Below are positions 1 through 4,909 of a stretch of 13,774 nucleotides of DNA, piece after piece. The stretch covers positions 1 through 13,774 of the forward strand of contig DATDCY010000255.1 of assembly GCA_036524115.1 (NCBI GenBank), given 5' to 3'. The position numbers and the translations under genes were made by a program. The notes beneath the pieces are model-generated. The model ran no database searches and was not told where the DNA came from. It saw only the letters and a program-made list of their open reading frames with translations. Every line of letters begins with the position of its first letter. Positions within the stretch are counted from its first letter, which is position 1. The stretch comes from a bacterium. GTDB taxonomy: Bacteria; JAUVQV01; DATDCY01.

Positions 1-182
1 CGCGGCGCGGGAAGGCGCACGAGGCGGCAGGGGTGGCGCGCCGCGATGCCGGCGCTGTCGTCGGCGGAGCCGTCGTCGACGACGACGACCTCGCCGTCGG
101 GCTGCGCCGCGGCGCACGCGGCCGCGAGGCACGCGTCCAGCGTGCGCGCGCCGTTGCGGACGGGTATGACGACCGAGATCAC
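1..182 (-). CDS. Family 2 glycosyltransferase, N-terminal fragment (cut by window edge)
   Basis: The minus strand reads from a GTG at 182 towards the left edge, giving about 60 residues that begin ISVVIPVRNGARTLDACL and continue with EVVVVDDGSADDS. This is the classic start of a GT-A fold family 2 glycosyltransferase: first beta strand with the nucleotide-sugar binding loop, then the VVDDGS strand whose aspartates bind the nucleotide. Such enzymes transfer sugars from nucleotide-sugar donors in the cytoplasm, usually to lipid carriers, lipopolysaccharide or polysaccharide. Acceptor and sugar cannot be told from this fragment. GTG at 182 is the only usual start codon in this frame downstream of the in-frame stop at 270-272, and it places the family motif at the very N-terminus as expected. 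No Shine-Dalgarno sequence is visible. A terminator separates it from the sulfur-relay operon upstream. Confidence 0.85.
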   Translation of the reverse strand, partial: MISVVIPVRNGARTLDACLAAACAAAQPDGEVVVVDDGSADDSAGIAARHPCRLVRLPAP

Positions 183-189
183 GTCAGGG

Positions 190-219
190 ATGATAGAGCG
201 GGCGCGAAGAAGCCCGCAA
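190..219 (-). promoter_or_regulatory. Possible promoter for the glycosyltransferase, perhaps leaderless
   Basis: On the minus strand a TATCAT hexamer (190-195, five of six matches to the -10 consensus) lies 18 bp downstream of a weak TTGCGG (214-219). The start codon GTG begins at 182, only seven bases after the -10 box. Transcription would therefore begin at or next to the start codon, which fits the absence of a ribosome binding site. The -35 match is poor, so this is tentative. Confidence 0.25.
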
Positions 220-222
220 GAA

Positions 223-254
223 GGTGCAGGCTTGTGCTCGAGCCCGCCTGCACC
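223..254. repeat. Perfect 9-bp inverted repeat (hairpin) upstream of the glycosyltransferase
   Basis: GGTGCAGGC (223-231) and GCCTGCACC (246-254) are perfect reverse complements around a 14-nt loop that itself contains GCTCGAGC. A second stem lies just downstream on the minus strand (GCGGGC at 198-203 with GCCCGC at 212-217, seen on plus). They lie between the operon terminator and the glycosyltransferase start. Each could be a secondary terminator or a leader structure. On the minus strand the first is followed by a TTCTT run only. Confidence 0.45.
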
Positions 255-331
255 CCGGCTTCCCGTCTGTCACGAGAAGCACCGTCTCCAGACACGGCCA
301 ACGCCGGCGCGAACCGCGCAGGTCCCGGGCA

Positions 332-391
332 GGAAGAAACAAAGCGCCCGCCGGTGGGGCGGCCCCGAAACGGGGGCCGTCCGGCGGGCGC
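332..391 (-). terminator. Rho-independent terminator of the sulfur-relay operon
   Basis: GCGCCCGCCGG (344-354) pairs perfectly with CCGGCGGGCGC (381-391), and inside it GGCCCC (361-366) pairs with GGGGCC (373-378) around a short loop. Read on the minus strand, the hairpin is followed directly by a T-rich run (TTTGTTTCTTCCT, 331-343). It begins 26 nt after the stop codon of the tusA-like gene, so it ends the minus-strand operon and insulates the glycosyltransferase. Confidence 0.85.
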
Positions 392-417
392 TGCGGGTGC
401 GGTTGCCGGGCCGCGAC

Positions 418-660
418 CTAGGCCTTCTTGATGTAGATGTCCCAGGCGCCGTCGCCGACCTTCTCGACCTCGCACGTGTACCCCTGCTTCTCGCAGAACT
501 TGGGGATCGACTCCTCGGCGGAGGCGGGGGCGTCGCACTTGACCTTGATGACCTGGCCGCTGCCGAGCTTCTCCAGCGCCTTCTTGGTGAGCACCAGCGG
601 GTACGGGCAGACCCGGCCCAGCACGTCCAGCGTCGAGTTCTCCTGACCCTTCATCGCCAT
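418..660 (-). CDS. tusA: TusA-family sulfur carrier protein
   Basis: 80 residues, the usual size for TusA/SirA-like proteins. The signature is DVLGRVCPYPLVLTKKAL, with the CPxP motif at residues 18-21. In the family, the first cysteine of CPxP carries the persulfide sulfur. After it come the expected beta strand QVIKVKCDAP and the helix SAEESIPKFCEKQGY, then a C-terminal strand WDIYIKKA. Two further cysteines (42 and 56) are present. In E. coli TusA takes sulfur from IscS and hands it to TusD of TusBCD. Here it is the last gene of an operon with TusB-, TusC- and TusD-like genes, which supports a sulfur-relay role rather than one of the unrelated TusA paralogues. Start: ATG at 660 has AGGGAGG nine bases upstream. 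A second in-frame ATG at 654 is less well placed. It starts 41 nt after the previous gene ends. Confidence 0.88.
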   Translation of the reverse strand: MAMKGQENSTLDVLGRVCPYPLVLTKKALEKLGSGQVIKVKCDAPASAEESIPKFCEKQGYTCEVEKVGDGAWDIYIKKA

Positions 661-701
661 CGACTGCGTCCTCCCTGTTGCGCCCTGAGCGGCGCCTGTT
701 G

Positions 702-1115
702 CTAGAAGAAGAGGAGATGATCCGCGCCCTTGAGCTCGGCGTGGATCGTCTCCCACGGGACCACCTGCACCGTCGTGTCCGCGCCCATCGCCGAGGCGTC
801 GGGCATGTCCGCCTCGGCCACCCCGAAGCGCGCGAGGTCCTCCTTGCAGACGAGGATCTTCAGGTCGCAGAGCAGCGCGTTCTGCAGGTGGTTCTCCGTG
901 CTCGTGATCCCGTACGTCTCCATGGCCTTCTGGTTGTTCTTGCAGTTGAGCACGCCCTCGCCCACGAAGGCGACCACCGGCACGACCGCGTCACCGTCCT
1001 CGAGGTAGATGTCGACGGTCTGGCTCGCGATGGCGTGGGTCAGCGCGAGCTTCGGGTTCTCGCTCTTGTAGCCCAGGCGCTGCACGAGGAACGCCATCTT
1101 CGTCGTCTTGGCCAT
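702..1115 (-). CDS. DsrE/F-family sulfur relay protein, TusC/DsrF-like
   Basis: 137 residues with the DsrE/DsrF alternating alpha/beta pattern: an early strand (MAFLVQRLG), a helix with THAIASQTVDIYLE, a strand VVPVVAFVGEGVLN, and the strand-Cys-helix unit DLKILVCKEDLARFG, where Cys90 sits where the family has its conserved cysteine. It ends in ADHLLFF, like the short C-terminal strand of TusC. Cys58 and Cys83 are extra. By order and fit to E. coli TusC (GV... region, VC...RFG region, terminal strand) I place it as the TusC/DsrF-like subunit, but family-level assignment (DsrE/F) is much surer than the exact subunit. ATG at 1115 has GGAGGT eight bases upstream. An in-frame GTG at 1121 overlaps the previous stop but lies too near that ribosome binding site. 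The gap to the upstream gene is two bases, so translation is probably coupled. Confidence 0.82.
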   Translation of the reverse strand: MAKTTKMAFLVQRLGYKSENPKLALTHAIASQTVDIYLEDGDAVVPVVAFVGEGVLNCKNNQKAMETYGITSTENHLQNALLCDLKILVCKEDLARFGVAEADMPDASAMGADTTVQVVPWETIHAELKGADHLLFF

Positions 1116-1117
1116 GA

Positions 1118-1483
1118 TCACTCACCTCCGATGTGCAGCACCCGGTCGGCCGCGTGGCAGCTCGCCAGGTACCAGTCCATGCTCTTGCGGATGAATTTCG
1201 GGTGGTCGAACGTGTCCTCCTTGTGGAAGCCGCGCGCCTCGGCGCAGGCCTCGCAGGCGCAGCAGTTCAGGCCCTTCTCCATCGCCGCGCGCAGCCGCTT
1301 GTCGAGGTAGGAGTAGTCCTTGAAGGCCTTCTGCCCCTTCTTCGAGAGCGACGTGCCGTTGCCCGACACCCAGAAGTCCACCTGGTGCCCCTTCTCGACG
1401 GCGGCCTCCGCCAGCCGGACGGCGAAGTCCAGCGACATCGAGCCCACGAGGGACGAGAAACAACCGATCGTCAGCTTTGCCAT
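1118..1483 (-). CDS. DsrE-family sulfur relay protein, TusD/DsrE-like, with cysteine cluster
   Basis: 121 residues. A first strand (AKLTIGCFSS), a helix (SLDFAVRLAEAAVEKGHQ) and a strand VDFWVSGNGT match the DsrE/TusD fold. The segment GLNCCACEACAEARGF aligns with the active-cysteine region of E. coli TusD (LNIC...RRG), so Cys75 is the likely persulfide-carrying cysteine. This protein adds Cys74, Cys77 and Cys80, giving a CCxCxxC cluster that TusD of E. coli lacks. A C-terminal HIGGE follows a predicted short strand. ATG at 1483 is preceded by a purine-rich GGAAGGGGGA. It lies 17 nt after the TusB-like gene and two bases before the TusC-like gene. Expected role: accept sulfur from the TusA-like protein and pass it on as part of a TusBCD-type hexamer in the cytoplasm. 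It could alternatively belong to a DsrEFH-type system. Confidence 0.82.
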   Translation of the reverse strand: MAKLTIGCFSSLVGSMSLDFAVRLAEAAVEKGHQVDFWVSGNGTSLSKKGQKAFKDYSYLDKRLRAAMEKGLNCCACEACAEARGFHKEDTFDHPKFIRKSMDWYLASCHAADRVLHIGGE

Positions 1484-1500
1484 GAGTGCGTCCCCCTTCC

Positions 1501-1797
1501 CTAGAGCCAGGCGAGCTTCGGGTAGTCGCTGAAGATCAGGTCGACGATGTCGCCGTACCCGAGCACCTTGACCCGCGCGTCGACCGCGTCCGCGGCGAAG
1601 CCGCGGGTCTCGAGGTCCTCGCGCAGCGCGTACACGCGCGGCGCCGCGTCCAGCAGCGGCGAGCCTTTGCCTCCCTCGGCGAGGGCGGCGTGGTAGACGC
1701 CGTTCTGGACGAGGAAGATGCCGAGCTGGTCGGACTTCAGTCGTCCCAGCGTGTCCACCGCGATCTGGTAATCACTGACGAACACCCCAAGCTTCAT
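1501..1797 (-). CDS. tusB: TusB/DsrH-family sulfur relay protein
   Basis: 98 residues, normal for TusB/DsrH. Three blocks match TusB: IFLVQNGVYHAAL (strand and loop, like LLLLQDGV in E. coli), VYALREDLETRGF (like VYALNEDLIARGL), and the C-terminal YGDIVDLIFSDYPKLAWL with the conserved final Trp. There is no cysteine at all, as I recall for E. coli TusB and unlike DsrH of purple sulfur bacteria, which carries one. So it is probably a structural subunit and not a sulfur carrier. It is the first gene of the operon. ATG at 1797 has GGGAGGG seven to eight bases upstream. The promoter at 1843-1871 would give an mRNA leader of about 38 nt. Confidence 0.88.
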   Translation of the reverse strand: MKLGVFVSDYQIAVDTLGRLKSDQLGIFLVQNGVYHAALAEGGKGSPLLDAAPRVYALREDLETRGFAADAVDARVKVLGYGDIVDLIFSDYPKLAWL

Positions 1798-1842
1798 GCC
1801 CGTTCCCTCCCTGGTCTGTTTCAGGGCGACCTTCGCCCCACG

Positions 1843-1871
1843 ACCATAGGTATTCCGAGTCAACCTGTCAA
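1843..1871 (-). promoter_or_regulatory. Sigma-70-type promoter of the tus/dsr operon
   Basis: On the minus strand TTGACA (1866-1871, perfect -35) is followed after exactly 17 bp by TATGGT (1843-1848, four of six, with the key TA and final T). The start codon of the TusB-like gene is 45 nt beyond the -10 box. In DNA this GC-rich a perfect TTGACA at ideal spacing upstream of an operon is unlikely by chance. Confidence 0.6.
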
Positions 1872-1879
1872 GTAGACAG
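1865..1879. promoter_or_regulatory. Candidate operator: CTGTC-N5-GACAG over the -35 box
   Basis: CTGTC (1865-1869) and GACAG (1875-1879) form a perfect 15-bp dyad with a five-base spacer (AAGTA). It covers the -35 hexamer of the tus/dsr promoter (1866-1871). The position suits a dimeric repressor that blocks polymerase. No regulator gene for it is evident in the window, and a 5-bp arm can arise by chance. Confidence 0.35.
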
Positions 1880-1935
1880 CCACCGGCCGCGCCGTCACCG
1901 GCCGGCACGGGCCGGCGGCCGTCTGCGCAATGCTC

Positions 1936-1965
1936 TTGATCCGCGGGGACGCAGGATGGAATAAT
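1936..1965 (+). promoter_or_regulatory. Probable promoter of the hsp20-dnaJ-hspR operon
   Basis: TTGATC (1936-1941, four of six) lies 18 bp upstream of AATAAT (1960-1965, five of six), in the most AT-rich stretch of the divergent intergenic region. The start codon of hsp20 is at 2029, giving a leader of about 57 nt. No copy of the actinobacterial HspR box (CTTGAG with its inverted partner) is recognisable here. A lone CTTGA at 1935-1939 has no partner. Confidence 0.4.
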
Positions 1966-2028
1966 GGGGCGGAAGGCGCACTGCGGCGGCCAATCGGTCC
2001 GGCTTTCCCGGGAGCACGGGAGGACCCC

Positions 2029-2475
2029 ATGCACGAGTACAGGAAGTTCCTCAGGGAGTTCGAGGAGTTCAGGATCCGCGCGCGCCACCTGTTCGAAGGC
2101 GCGCACCTGGCGGCCGGCAGCGAGGACGCCACCAGCGCGGGCGAGTGGACGCCGGCCGTCGACGTCTACGAGACCGCGGATCGCATCGTCATCGCCGCCG
2201 AGGTCGCCGGCGTCCGCCGCGAGGACGTGAGCATCGAGGTCGAGGGCGAGATCCTCACGCTGCGCGGCCGGCGCCCGCCCGACCGCGCCGGCGTCGCCGC
2301 GGAGAGCTACCGCAGGATGGAGGTGCCCTCGGGCGCCTTCGAGCGCTCCTTCCGCCTGCCCTACGCGGTGGGGGAGGAGGGCGTCGAGGCCGTGCTGCGC
2401 GACGGCGTGCTCACGGTCACGGTCCCGCGGCACCCGCCCTCGCGGGGGCGGCGCATCGCGGTGGAGACCGGCTAG
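2029..2475 (+). CDS. Small heat-shock protein, Hsp20/alpha-crystallin family
   Basis: 148 residues, typical for a bacterial class A small heat-shock protein. The N-terminal arm (1-38) is charged. The alpha-crystallin domain starts at WTPAVDVYETADRIVIAAEV (40-59), continues with GVRREDVSIEVEGEILTLRG (61-80), and closes with the consensus AVLRDGVLTVTVPR (121-134). A C-terminal IAV (143-145) fits the I-x-I/V motif that docks neighbouring dimers. These proteins form ATP-independent oligomers that hold unfolding proteins for DnaK/DnaJ. ATG at 2029 has GGGAGGA four to five bases upstream. Upstream in-frame codons back to 1930 are open but lack a family-like sequence. It is the first gene of the run and lies 11 nt before the dnaJ-like gene, so the holdase and its co-chaperone are co-expressed. 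Confidence 0.95.
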   Translation: MHEYRKFLREFEEFRIRARHLFEGAHLAAGSEDATSAGEWTPAVDVYETADRIVIAAEVAGVRREDVSIEVEGEILTLRGRRPPDRAGVAAESYRRMEVPSGAFERSFRLPYAVGEEGVEAVLRDGVLTVTVPRHPPSRGRRIAVETG

Positions 2476-2486
2476 AGAGCGCGCGC

Positions 2487-3566
2487 GTGGCCACGGAACC
2501 GGACTACTACGGCCTCCTGGGGATCGAAGCGAAGGCCAGTGCGCGCGAGATCCGCCGCGCGTGGCTCAAGCTCGCCCGCCGCGAGCACCCCGACGTCAAC
2601 CCCGGCGATCGCGACGCGCCCGGCCGCTATGCGCGCCTGCAGGAGGCGTACCGGGTGCTCTCGCAGCGCCCGCTGCGCGAGGAGTACGACCGCCGCGGGC
2701 GCAGCCCGGCGGCCGCGCCGTCCGAGCTCGCCAAGGTCCGCGCCGGGGCGGCCGCGCCGAGCCGCTGGGAGCAGGTGGTCCGGGAGCTCTTTCCGGAGGC
2801 GACCCCGGCGGAGTCGTTCTCCGCCCCCGCGCGCGGCGAAGACGCGCACCTGGTCCTCGAGGTCGGCTTCGAGCAGGCGCTGCGCGGCGCGGTCCTCGAG
2901 ACCGGCTACCAGCGCGAGGCGACCTGCCCGGACTGCCGCGGCCGCCGCTGGGCCCCCGGGGCGACGGTCGAGAGCTGCCGTGCCTGCGGCGGGCGCGGCG
3001 TGCTCGAGGTGCCCCACGGGCCGTGGTCGGTGCGGCGGATCTGCACCGCCTGCGACGGCGAGGGCGAGATCGGCACGCCGCGGTGCCGCACCTGCCGCGG
3101 CAAGGGGCGACTGACGCTCGCGGAGCGCCGCGAGGTGCGCATCCCGCCGGGCAGCGCCTCGGGAAGCCGGATCGTGGTCCCGGGGGGCGGGCAGGACGGC
3201 CGCCGCGGCGGCGAGCCCGGCGATCTCGTCGTGACGCTCAAGGTGCACGCGCACCCCTCGCTCGAGCGGCGCGGGCGCAACCTGCTCGCGACGGTGGGCG
3301 TGCCCCTGGCCCGGGCGATCCTCGGCGGGCCGGTCCACGTGCCGACCGCCGAGGGGCGCTCGACGCTGCGCCTGCCGCCGGGGACCCAGTGCGGGCAGCA
3401 GTTCACGCTGCGCGGCAAGGGCGTGCCCTCGCCCGAGGGCGGCGGACGCGGCGACCTGCTGGTCACCATTGAGGTCGCGATCCCCTCGGCCGACGACCCG
3501 CGGGTGCGCCGGGTCGCGCTGGAGCTGGAAAAGACGCAGCCGGACGCCGGCCGGGAGGAGCGGTGA
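2487..3566 (+). CDS. dnaJ: DnaJ-type J-domain co-chaperone with zinc-finger region
   Basis: 359 residues in the full type I order. The J domain (about 5-70) has the invariant HPD at 34-36 (REHPDVNP), which stimulates DnaK ATPase. A linker (71-118) follows. The cysteine-rich region has four CxxC pairs (147/150, 164/167, 186/189, 200/203) that bind two zinc ions. The C-terminal substrate-binding domains run from about 215 to 335. Two departures from E. coli DnaJ: the linker is Ala/Pro/Arg-rich with no glycine-phenylalanine repeats, and the first repeat reads CPDCRGRR instead of CxxCxGxG. Start is GTG at 2487, because no ATG lies in frame between the hsp20 stop and the J domain. Only a weak AGAG precedes it, so translation is probably coupled to hsp20. 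Its last four bases overlap the hspR start. It may be a CbpA/DnaJ2-like paralogue. The main dnaJ with dnaK could be elsewhere. Confidence 0.93.
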   Translation: MATEPDYYGLLGIEAKASAREIRRAWLKLARREHPDVNPGDRDAPGRYARLQEAYRVLSQRPLREEYDRRGRSPAAAPSELAKVRAGAAAPSRWEQVVRELFPEATPAESFSAPARGEDAHLVLEVGFEQALRGAVLETGYQREATCPDCRGRRWAPGATVESCRACGGRGVLEVPHGPWSVRRICTACDGEGEIGTPRCRTCRGKGRLTLAERREVRIPPGSASGSRIVVPGGGQDGRRGGEPGDLVVTLKVHAHPSLERRGRNLLATVGVPLARAILGGPVHVPTAEGRSTLRLPPGTQCGQQFTLRGKGVPSPEGGGRGDLLVTIEVAIPSADDPRVRRVALELEKTQPDAGREER

Positions 3567-4042
3567 GCCCGCGGGGCCGGCGCGCGCGTCCTGTTGCGGC
3601 CGCGGACATCGCCGACCTGGCGGGCGCGCGGGCGCAGGGCGCCGACCGGGAGACGCCGCTGTTCATGATCAGCGTCGTCGCCGAGCTGCTCGGCATCCAC
3701 CCCCAGACGCTGCGGCTGTACGAGCGCGAGGGCTACGTGCGGCCGCGCCGCACCCGCGGCGGCACGCGCCTGTACTCGGAGGCCGACGTCGAGACCGTGC
3801 GGCGCATCCTGCACCTGACGCGGGATCTCGGCGTGAACCTCGCGGGAGTGGAGGTCGTGCTCGAGATGCGCCGCAAGCTCGAGCGCATGCAGGCGGAGCT
3901 GGCCGAGGCGCTCGAGTTCATGCGGCGCGAGATGCGCCGCGAGGTCGAGCGCCAGCGCTCGCGCACGGCGCTCGTGCGCGTGGGGTCGCGGGCCACGGTG
4001 CGCCGCGCCCCGGGGCCGGGCGGGGGGGCGTATGGCGGCTGA
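3563..4042 (+). CDS. hspR: MerR-family heat-shock regulator, HspR-like
   Basis: 159 residues. The winged-helix MerR domain is ETPLFMISVVAELLGIHPQTL followed by RLYEREGYVRPRRTRGGTRLYSEADVETVRRI (about 30-82). The HPQTLRLYEREG core and the following GVNLAGVEVVLEM are characteristic of HspR rather than metal-sensing MerR proteins. A basic amphipathic helix (102-133, MRRKLERMQAELAEALEFMRRE) should dimerise. There is no cysteine, so no metal or redox sensing. Known HspR proteins repress dnaK/clpB/hsp20-type operons using DnaK as co-repressor. Its position after hsp20 and dnaJ suggests autoregulation, which is inference. GTG at 3563 overlaps the dnaJ stop (GTGA) and has GGGAGG four bases upstream. 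The alternative ATG at 3665 would cut into the conserved domain. The 34-residue N-terminal extension is longer than usual, and the C-terminus is a Gly/Arg tail. The 3' end overlaps the sigma factor by 11 nt. Confidence 0.87.
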   Translation: MSPRGRRARPVAAADIADLAGARAQGADRETPLFMISVVAELLGIHPQTLRLYEREGYVRPRRTRGGTRLYSEADVETVRRILHLTRDLGVNLAGVEVVLEMRRKLERMQAELAEALEFMRREMRREVERQRSRTALVRVGSRATVRRAPGPGGGAYGG

Positions 4043-4889
4043 GCGGCGCTCGCAGTCCACCGCCGGCACCTCGTCGCTCGGGACCTACCTGCGCGAGATC
4101 TCCAAGATCCCGCTGCTGACGCGCGAGGAGGAGATCCGCCTCGGCAAGCTCGCCCGCAAGGGGGACCAGCGCGCCATCCAGAAGCTCGTCGAGGCCAACC
4201 TGCGCTTCGTCGTCAAGGTCGCCAACCGCTTCTCCGGCGCCGGCCCCTCGCTCCTGGACCTGATCAACGAGGGCAACATCGGCCTGCTGCAGGCCGCCAA
4301 GCGCTTCGACCCGGGGCGCAACGTCAAGTTCATCTCCTACGCGGTCTGGTGGATCCGCCAGGCGATCATGCAGATGCTCGCGGAGCAGAGCGGCCCGACG
4401 CGCCTGCCGCTCAAGCAGGCGGGCCTGCTCTACCGGCTGCGCGCCAAGAGCGAGGAGCTGACCAAGCGCAACGACCGCGAGCCCTCGACGCAGGAGCTGG
4501 CGAAGGCGCTCGACATCCCGGTGCGCGAGATCGAGGAGGTCCAGCGGGTGGCGCGGCGGCCCGTGTCGCTCGACAGCCCGGTGACGGAGGACTCCGAGAC
4601 GGCGCACCTCGACCTCATGGCGGACGAGGACGCCGCCCCCGTCGACCAGGAGCTCATCGAGAAGTCGCTCAAGGACGAGATCGCCGGCCTGCTCTCGCAC
4701 CTGGCGCCGCGCGAGCGCGAGGTGCTCGAGCTGCGCTTCGGCATCGCCACGGACGAGCCGATGACCCTCGAGGACGTCGGGCGGCAGCTCGGCCTCTCGC
4801 GCGAGCGGATCCGCCAGATCGAGAAGAAGGCCAAGCGCAAGCTCCAGCGCCTCGCGCGCTCCCGGCACCTCGCGGACTTCCTCGACTGA
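4032..4889 (+). CDS. Short RpoD/SigA-like sigma-70 factor (no region 1.1)
   Basis: 285 residues. Region 1.2 is SLGTYLREISKIPLLTREEE (15-34). Region 2 has ANLRFVVKVANRF, LLDLINEGNIGLLQAAKRFD and KFISYAVWWIRQAI (about 55-112), covering core binding, -10 recognition and melting. Region 3 runs about 121-200. Region 4 has LAPREREVLELRFGI and the -35-binding helix-turn-helix VGRQLGLSRERIRQIEKKA (about 225-268). It lacks the inhibitory region 1.1 and the large non-conserved insert of a primary proteobacterial RpoD. It resembles group 2 factors and the compact Bacteroidetes-type RpoD. It lacks the RpoH box, so it is not a classical sigma-32. ATG at 4032 lies inside the end of hspR, with a G-run three bases upstream. 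Location directly behind hsp20-dnaJ-hspR suggests stress-linked expression, which is inference. Confidence is high for the family and low for its exact regulon. Confidence 0.93.
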   Translation: MAAERRSQSTAGTSSLGTYLREISKIPLLTREEEIRLGKLARKGDQRAIQKLVEANLRFVVKVANRFSGAGPSLLDLINEGNIGLLQAAKRFDPGRNVKFISYAVWWIRQAIMQMLAEQSGPTRLPLKQAGLLYRLRAKSEELTKRNDREPSTQELAKALDIPVREIEEVQRVARRPVSLDSPVTEDSETAHLDLMADEDAAPVDQELIEKSLKDEIAGLLSHLAPREREVLELRFGIATDEPMTLEDVGRQLGLSRERIRQIEKKAKRKLQRLARSRHLADFLD

Positions 4890-4909
4890 CACCCCCCGGC
4901 GCCCCCCGG

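Noticed and set aside
1-705. Overlapping plus-strand open frames across the first 700 bases
   Set aside because: They lie antisense to the glycosyltransferase and the tusA-like gene and cross a strong terminator. The products are low-complexity.
1824-1838. GGGCGA-CCT-TCGCCC dyad near the transcription start of the sulfur operon
   Set aside because: Six-base GC arms with a three-base loop are common in this composition, and it would straddle the predicted transcription start, so it makes no clear leader hairpin.
1900-2028. HspR box (CTTGAG-type inverted repeat) upstream of hsp20
   Set aside because: A lone CTTGA occurs at 1935-1939 but its inverted partner at the right spacing is missing. 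If the HspR-like protein binds here, its site differs.
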